A stretch of 64,000 nucleotides of DNA from Sporosarcina luteola (GTDB lineage Bacteria > Bacillota > Bacilli > Bacillales_A > Planococcaceae), in assembly GCF_023715585.1 (NCBI RefSeq), contig NZ_JAMBOK010000001.1, forward strand, positions 1,922,001 through 1,986,000, in the 5' to 3' direction. The notes under the pieces were generated by a model. It saw only the letters and a list, made by a program, of their open reading frames with translations. It searched no databases and was not told the DNA's origin. The stretch's first letter is position 1, and each line of letters begins with the position of its first letter. This document shows positions 60,301-64,000 of the stretch, in pieces. The position numbers and the translations under genes are program-made.

Positions 60301-61286
60301 CAATTCGGCACTAAGACCGCTTCGTGTTGACGAATAATATGCAGCAGATCTGCAATCATCGCACTTCCTGTTGGATACATTCCTGCTCCGGGACCTACTA
60401 ATGTCAACGAGCCGAGGTATTCGGTATCTACAATAACTGCATTGTCGACCCCGTCTATGTTGAACAGCGGGTGATCAGCGCCAATCAAGACCGGCCCGAC
60501 AGTCGCTTGCAGCTTCCCTTTCTCGTCCTCCCATATATCCGCCACGTGACGATAACGGAGGTCGACTTTCGATGCGTCATTACTATCGGCAGACTCAAGA
60601 TGATCGATTCCAACAACCGGTACATCCTCCCAATCCGGTTGTCGACCGAACGCGAGCGTGCTCAATATCATCAGCTTTCGGAAGGCGTCCGTCCCATTAA
60701 CGTCATCCGCAGGATCTGCTTCCGCATAACCGCTTTGCTGTGCAAGTGAGAGCGCAGATTTAAATGAAAATCCTTCATCGCGCATTTTCGTCAAAATGAA
60801 ATTTGACGTCCCATTTAAAATGCCTTGGATCCGTTTGATGCGGTCGCCTATAAGAAGATTGGACACTGTCCGGATGATCGGGACACCGCCAGCAGTTGTT
60901 GCTTCGAATCCGACTTTAACATCGCGGAACTCTGCATGCTTCAGTAACGCAGGGCCATGTTTAGCGAACATCTTTTTGTTCGCAGTGATGATGTGACAGC
61001 CCTTCTCAATCGCATCCGACAAATACGTATAAGCAGGTTCTTCCCCAACAATCGCTTCAAAAACGACATCGATTTCGGGATTCCCCAATATGTCCTGTAT
61101 ATCATCTGTATAATTCGCGCCTGTAATCGGCAGGCGTTCTTTTGCCTTGTCTTTCACAAGGATGGATACGACATCAACGGTGAAGCCAGTGCTTATTTTA
61201 ATCTCTTCCCGCTTCTCCTGCAGGATTCTATAAACACCTTCACCGACCGTACCAAAACCAAGTATGGCCACTTTAATTGACGGCAT
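60300..61286 (-). CDS. hom: Homoserine dehydrogenase without ACT domain
   Basis: 328 residues. NAD(P) motif VAILGFGTVGEGVYRIL, catalytic-domain blocks ATTAGGVPIIRTVSNLLIGD, GILNGTSNFILTKM and SGYAEADPADDVNGTDAFRKL. It ends at GMYPTGSAMIADLLHIIRQ, where the usual ~430-residue Gram-positive enzyme would continue into an ACT regulatory domain. So it should escape threonine feedback. It lies downstream of a SAM-riboswitch controlled metY, suggesting it supplies homoserine for methionine. Confidence 0.9.
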   Translation of the reverse strand: MPSIKVAILGFGTVGEGVYRILQEKREEIKISTGFTVDVVSILVKDKAKERLPITGANYTDDIQDILGNPEIDVVFEAIVGEEPAYTYLSDAIEKGCHIITANKKMFAKHGPALLKHAEFRDVKVGFEATTAGGVPIIRTVSNLLIGDRIKRIQGILNGTSNFILTKMRDEGFSFKSALSLAQQSGYAEADPADDVNGTDAFRKLMILSTLAFGRQPDWEDVPVVGIDHLESADSNDASKVDLRYRHVADIWEDEKGKLQATVGPVLIGADHPLFNIDGVDNAVIVDTEYLGSLTLVGPGAGMYPTGSAMIADLLHIIRQHEAVLVPN

Positions 61287-61304
61287 TGAACCACCCTTTC
61301 TAAT

Positions 61305-61560
61305 CTAAAGCGGAGGGCGTCTGCTTAGTAGATGTTCGCAGTCTAAGTTCGCCACGTCCTGTGGCAACGACTGCATGACCGGCCTCCTGCCGGCCTCAGG
61401 CATAAGGTGAAGATGCGAAGTGGCGCTTTTTGCCACACAGCAGCTTCGACTTATGACCCGAGCGAATCGAACTGCGAAGGGTTCGATTTGCCGTATTTCT
61501 ACGATTTTTGCAGAAATTAAGGCATCCTTCCAGGCGCCCGCAGCTAGATGTTAGTAATGA
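61305..61560. repeat. Repeat-like non-coding element between metY and hom
   Basis: About 255 bp, GC-richer than its surroundings. It is bounded by two related direct copies (GGGCGTCTGCTTAGTAGATGTT at the left and AGGCGCCCGCAGCTAGATGTTAG at the right, imperfect) and contains the self-complementary segment GACCGGCCTCCTGCCGGCCTC and further hairpins. It resembles the transcribed intergenic repeat elements of Bacillales, but I cannot confirm other copies in this window. No frame is convincing. Confidence 0.45.
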
Positions 61561-61566
61561 CGTGCC

Positions 61567-62865
61567 TTATCTAACGGCTACCGGTGCAGCTTTCTCGATT
61601 GCCTGCTTAAGGTCTGCAATAATATCTTCCGTAGACTCAAGTCCGACAGACAGACGGATCAATTCCTCCGGCGTTCCTGTCTTTTTCAAGTCTTCCGCAG
61701 ACAATTGCTGATGTGTCGTCGATGCTGGGTGGATGATTAGCGATTTTGCATCCCCCACGTTTGCAACATGCGACCACAGCGTAATATTGTCAATCACTCT
61801 CCGTCCAGCGTCACGGCCGCCTTTAATGCCGAAGACGATGATGGAGCCAAATCCGTTTTTCAAATATTTCTTGGCATTTTCATACGTCGGGTGATCTTCC
61901 AATCCAGTGTATGTCACCCACTCCACAGACGGATGAGCCTGTAGGAATTCAGCGACTTTCACGGCGTTTTCGTTATGGCGTGTCACACGCAAATGGAGCG
62001 TCTCCAGCCCTTGAAGGAAGTTGAATGCACTGTCGGGATCCAGGCAAGGCCCGAAGTCGCGCAGCAATTGGACACGGAGCTTCGTCGCAAATGCAGCTCC
62101 CGCCGTATCGACTCCATAGCGAAGGCCGTTATACGTTTCATCCGGCTCCGTGAAGCCCGGGAACTTGCCTCTCGTCCAGTCGAATTTCCCTGCGTCAACA
62201 ACGACGCCACCGATAGTCGTTCCGTGGCCGCCAATCCACTTCGTTGCGGAATGAATGACGACGTCCGCCCCAAACTCGATTGGATTCGATCCGTATGGGG
62301 ATGCGAATGTGTTATCGATGAGGAATGGGATTTCATTTTCATGCGCAATGTTTGCGACCGCTTCGATATCGAGCACTTGAAGGCTCGGGTTCCCAATCGT
62401 TTCAGCGAAGATTGCTTTCGTTTTATCCGTAATCGCGGCACGGAAGTTTTCAGGGTTCTCCGCGTCCACAAATTTCACATTGATACCGTAGCGAGGAAGC
62501 GTGACGGCGAATAGATTATACGTACCGCCGTAAAGATTGCCGGCAGCGACGATTTCGTCACCTGCACCTGCAATGTTCAAAATGGAAAAGGCGATAGCAG
62601 CCATTCCGGAAGAAAGAGCGACTGCAGCAGCTCCACCTTCTAAAAGCGCAACCCTTTCTTCAAAGACAGCAACGGTCGGGTTCGTAATTCTTGTGTAAAT
62701 ATTGCCTGCTTCCTGCAGGCCGAATAGGTTTTGGGCATGTTCAGTGTCGCGGAAGACGAATGCAGTAGTACGGTGGATCGGCACAGCACGGGAACCGGTA
62801 ATCGGATCCGGCTTTTGCCCTCCGTGTAAGAGAAGAGTTTCTGGTTGAAGTGCTTTGTTTGTCAT
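61567..62865 (-). CDS. metY: O-acetylhomoserine sulfhydrylase / Cys-Met PLP enzyme
   Basis: 432 residues from ATG 62865, placed by GGAGGT eight bases upstream; ATG 62871 is too close. PLP-lysine in IHSATKWIGGHGTTIGG, with SSGMAAIAFSILNIAGAGDEI and FLIDNTFASPYGSNPIEFG of the MetY group (long ~430-residue type). It makes homocysteine from O-acetylhomoserine and sulfide. A SAM-I riboswitch precedes it. The frame running further upstream passes through the riboswitch and is not coding. Confidence 0.93.
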   Translation of the reverse strand: MTNKALQPETLLLHGGQKPDPITGSRAVPIHRTTAFVFRDTEHAQNLFGLQEAGNIYTRITNPTVAVFEERVALLEGGAAAVALSSGMAAIAFSILNIAGAGDEIVAAGNLYGGTYNLFAVTLPRYGINVKFVDAENPENFRAAITDKTKAIFAETIGNPSLQVLDIEAVANIAHENEIPFLIDNTFASPYGSNPIEFGADVVIHSATKWIGGHGTTIGGVVVDAGKFDWTRGKFPGFTEPDETYNGLRYGVDTAGAAFATKLRVQLLRDFGPCLDPDSAFNFLQGLETLHLRVTRHNENAVKVAEFLQAHPSVEWVTYTGLEDHPTYENAKKYLKNGFGSIIVFGIKGGRDAGRRVIDNITLWSHVANVGDAKSLIIHPASTTHQQLSAEDLKKTGTPEELIRLSVGLESTEDIIADLKQAIEKAAPVAVR

Positions 62866-62933
62866 TGTCATTACCTCCAGTGGTTTTTTAAGATGAAAAT
62901 GGTGCAATGCGGAGGCGTTGGGGGTTTTGGGAA

Positions 62934-62968
62934 TAAAAAAATAACCCCTTTCGCTAAGAGAAGGGTTA
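62934..62968 (-). terminator. SAM-controlled terminator upstream of metY
   Basis: TAACCCTT and AAGGGGTTA around CTCTTAGCGA, then TTTTTTTATT on the minus strand. It is the expression platform of the SAM-I riboswitch. Confidence 0.9.
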
Positions 62969-62986
62969 CGCTTTCGCTTATTCCTC

Positions 62987-63102
62987 CTCTTATCTTTCAG
63001 ACCGTTTGCACGAATCTGTAGGAAGTAGCACCTTTGCAAGTTCGTCACTTGCCGGTTGCCGGGCATCGCAGGGCCTAGTCCCTCCGCCGCTCTTGATAAG
63101 AG
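62987..63102 (-). ncRNA. SAM-I (S-box) riboswitch
   Basis: The P1 stem CTCTTATC/GATAAGAG closes the element; inside are GAGCGGCGGAGGGACTAGGC, CCTGCGATGCCCGGCAACC and the CGAACTTGCAAAGGTGC arm, all canonical S-box blocks. SAM binding stabilises the downstream terminator, turning off metY (and probably hom). Confidence 0.96.
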
Positions 63103-63133
63103 TTTGGTTATTCAGTTTTTCATCTTGTTGAAC

Positions 63134-63162
63134 AGTATAGGAGACTATTTTTTAAAAGTCAA
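63134..63162 (-). promoter_or_regulatory. Promoter of the S-box/metY transcript
   Basis: TTGACT and TATACT on the minus strand with 17-bp spacing, about 30 bases before the riboswitch. Confidence 0.8.
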
Positions 63163-63256
63163 GGGGTGAATTTATTTTTTTCTGAAACTTGCGCTTTATC
63201 TTCGATGTTATAATAGTTTTAGTAATTGGACTAGACGGGCTGGGCGCTGAGCAAGA

Positions 63257-63648
63257 TTAAGCCGCATGCTGCGCTCTTTTAGGTGATCGCTGAACTGCTT
63301 TAGGCGGTTGGATCGTCAGTTTAGGCGTTCGCCGGGCTGTTTTAGGCGGTTGGATTGTCAGTTTAGGCGGTCGCCGGGCTGCTTTAGGCGGTTGGAGCAT
63401 CGGTTTAGGCGGTCGCCGGGCTGCTTTAGGCGGTTGGATCGTCAGTTTAGGCGGTCGCCGGACTGCTTTAGGCGGTTGAAACGTCGGTTTAGGCGGTCGC
63501 CGGTCTGTTTTAGGCGGTTGGATCGTGAGTTTAGGCGGTCGCCGGGCTGCTTTAGGCGGTTGGAGCGTCGGTTTAGGCGGTCGCCGGACTGCTTTAGGCG
63601 GTTAGAAAGTCGGTTTAGGCGGTCGCCGGTCCGCTTTAGGCGAAGGAT
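63257..63648. repeat. Array J: about nineteen 21-bp units, TTTAGGCGG type
   Basis: Units starting TTTAGGCGG (first ones TTAAGCCGC and TTTAGGTGA) occur every 21 bp from 63257 to 63635 without an indel. Two unit types alternate, TTGGATCGTCAG and TCGCCGGGCTGC endings, so the higher-order period is 42 bp. A 115-codon frame (FRRS/FRRL heptads) is open through it but has no ribosome site. It ends 30 bases before the PlsY-family gene. Confidence 0.92.
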
Positions 63649-63678
63649 AACGTAATCTATGTATCGTGGGGGATTTAT

Positions 63679-64000
63679 ATGATGTTATGGGTGTTAGCCA
63701 CCATAGTTTGTGGATATTTGGTCGGTTGCCTGCACGGATCGACTGTCGCACGCTGGATATCGGGGGTTAATTTGAAAGAAACCGGGGTTAAAAATGCGGG
63801 GGCATCGAATGCGATGATTGTACTCGGGAAACGGTATGGTGCGCTTGTTGCATTAATTGATATTGGCAAAGGCGTCTTCGCAGTCATTGCTGTAAGATTA
63901 CTTGCCGGACATTTTGGTATGCCGGGGGAATCCACCACCTTGTTATTATTTGTCGTCGGAGCTGCTGTTATTTTCGGCCATAACTTCCCGTTCCATATGA
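63679..64000 (+). CDS. plsY: PlsY-family glycerol-3-phosphate acyltransferase (3' end outside window)
   Basis: At least 107 residues from ATG 63679 (or 63682) after GTGGGGGA. LVGCLHGSTVARWISG, NLKETGVKNAGASNAMIVLG and GKRYGALVALIDIGKG match the PlsY phosphate-binding loop and membrane segments, with GHNFPFHM at the cut edge. PlsY uses acyl-phosphate to acylate glycerol-3-phosphate. The KNAGASN loop differs from the usual G-N-P-G-A-T-N of housekeeping PlsY, so this may be a paralog. Confidence 0.85.
   Translation, partial: MMLWVLATIVCGYLVGCLHGSTVARWISGVNLKETGVKNAGASNAMIVLGKRYGALVALIDIGKGVFAVIAVRLLAGHFGMPGESTTLLLFVVGAAVIFGHNFPFHM

Noticed and set aside
62866-63066. N-terminal extension of metY
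   Set aside because: The extension is the translation of the SAM-I riboswitch and its terminator; a good ribosome site precedes ATG 62865.
63308-63655. 115-codon Arg-rich frame over array J
   Set aside because: Same reason: regular 21-bp units, no ribosome site, implausible composition.
1-64000. tRNA, rRNA, insertion sequences, transposases
   Set aside because: Read both strands for cloverleaf ends, rRNA blocks and transposase motifs and saw none.

Overview
The window looks like chromosomal DNA from a low-to-mid GC Gram-positive of the order Bacillales, most likely the Planococcaceae (Sporosarcina-like). This is an inference from gene content: a lia cell-envelope stress operon, a ykoGHI-like two-component/PepSY cluster, uppP, an S-box (SAM-I) leader on methionine genes, a T-box leader on a methionyl-tRNA synthetase, a preQ1 leader on queT, strong AGGAGG-type ribosome sites and many TTG/GTG starts. 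I found no rRNA, tRNA, insertion sequence, prophage or CRISPR array.

Layout. 1-5.0 kb: small housekeeping and orphan genes (acyl-CoA thioesterase, GrpB, DinB, methyltransferase, Nudix) and a frameshifted acetyltransferase. 5.3-12.2 kb: a leftward aromatic-catabolism operon (HpaB/phenol-hydroxylase type monooxygenase plus flavin reductase, catechol 1,2-dioxygenase, muconate cycloisomerase, a two-domain CMD protein, an alpha/beta hydrolase, a two-subunit CoA-transferase) that would turn a phenol into 3-oxoadipyl-CoA. 12.7-16.4 kb: glycerate permease and kinase with a divergent CdaR-type regulator. 16.6-27 kb: VWA lipoprotein with two duplicated membrane proteins, glutaredoxin, YhfI-like hydrolase, AI-2E-family permease, ykoGHI-like cluster, uppP and DedA. 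27-34 kb: DUF4139 protein and a fatty-acid oxidation operon (ligase, acyl-CoA dehydrogenase, SDR, thiolase). 34-37.7 kb: liaI-liaH-liaF-liaS-liaR. 37.8-45.9 kb: a split mechanosensitive-channel-like gene, an RND exporter with divergent TetR regulator, DinB and CPBP proteins. 46-51 kb: a potassium channel and a two-component system with an overlooked small membrane ORF between regulator and kinase. 51-64 kb: T-box/MetRS, CPBP and EamA proteins, preQ1/queT, a BCCT transporter, SAM-I/metY/hom and the start of a PlsY-family gene.

The most unusual thing is not a gene. At least eleven intergenic gaps hold tandem arrays with a 20- or 21-bp unit, about 100 units in 64 kb. Several different unit sequences are used (TTATCACCG/TTACCACCG, TTTATGATCACTTGCC, CTTTGGGCGCGG, TTTATGCGCGATTT, TTTAGGCGGTCGCC), but all share the same period, which is close to two turns of B-DNA, and usually a T-rich start followed by a GC-rich core. 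Within arrays the phase is mostly kept exactly although roughly half of each unit varies. I know of no described element class that matches, and I regard this as the best candidate for an undescribed system in the window.
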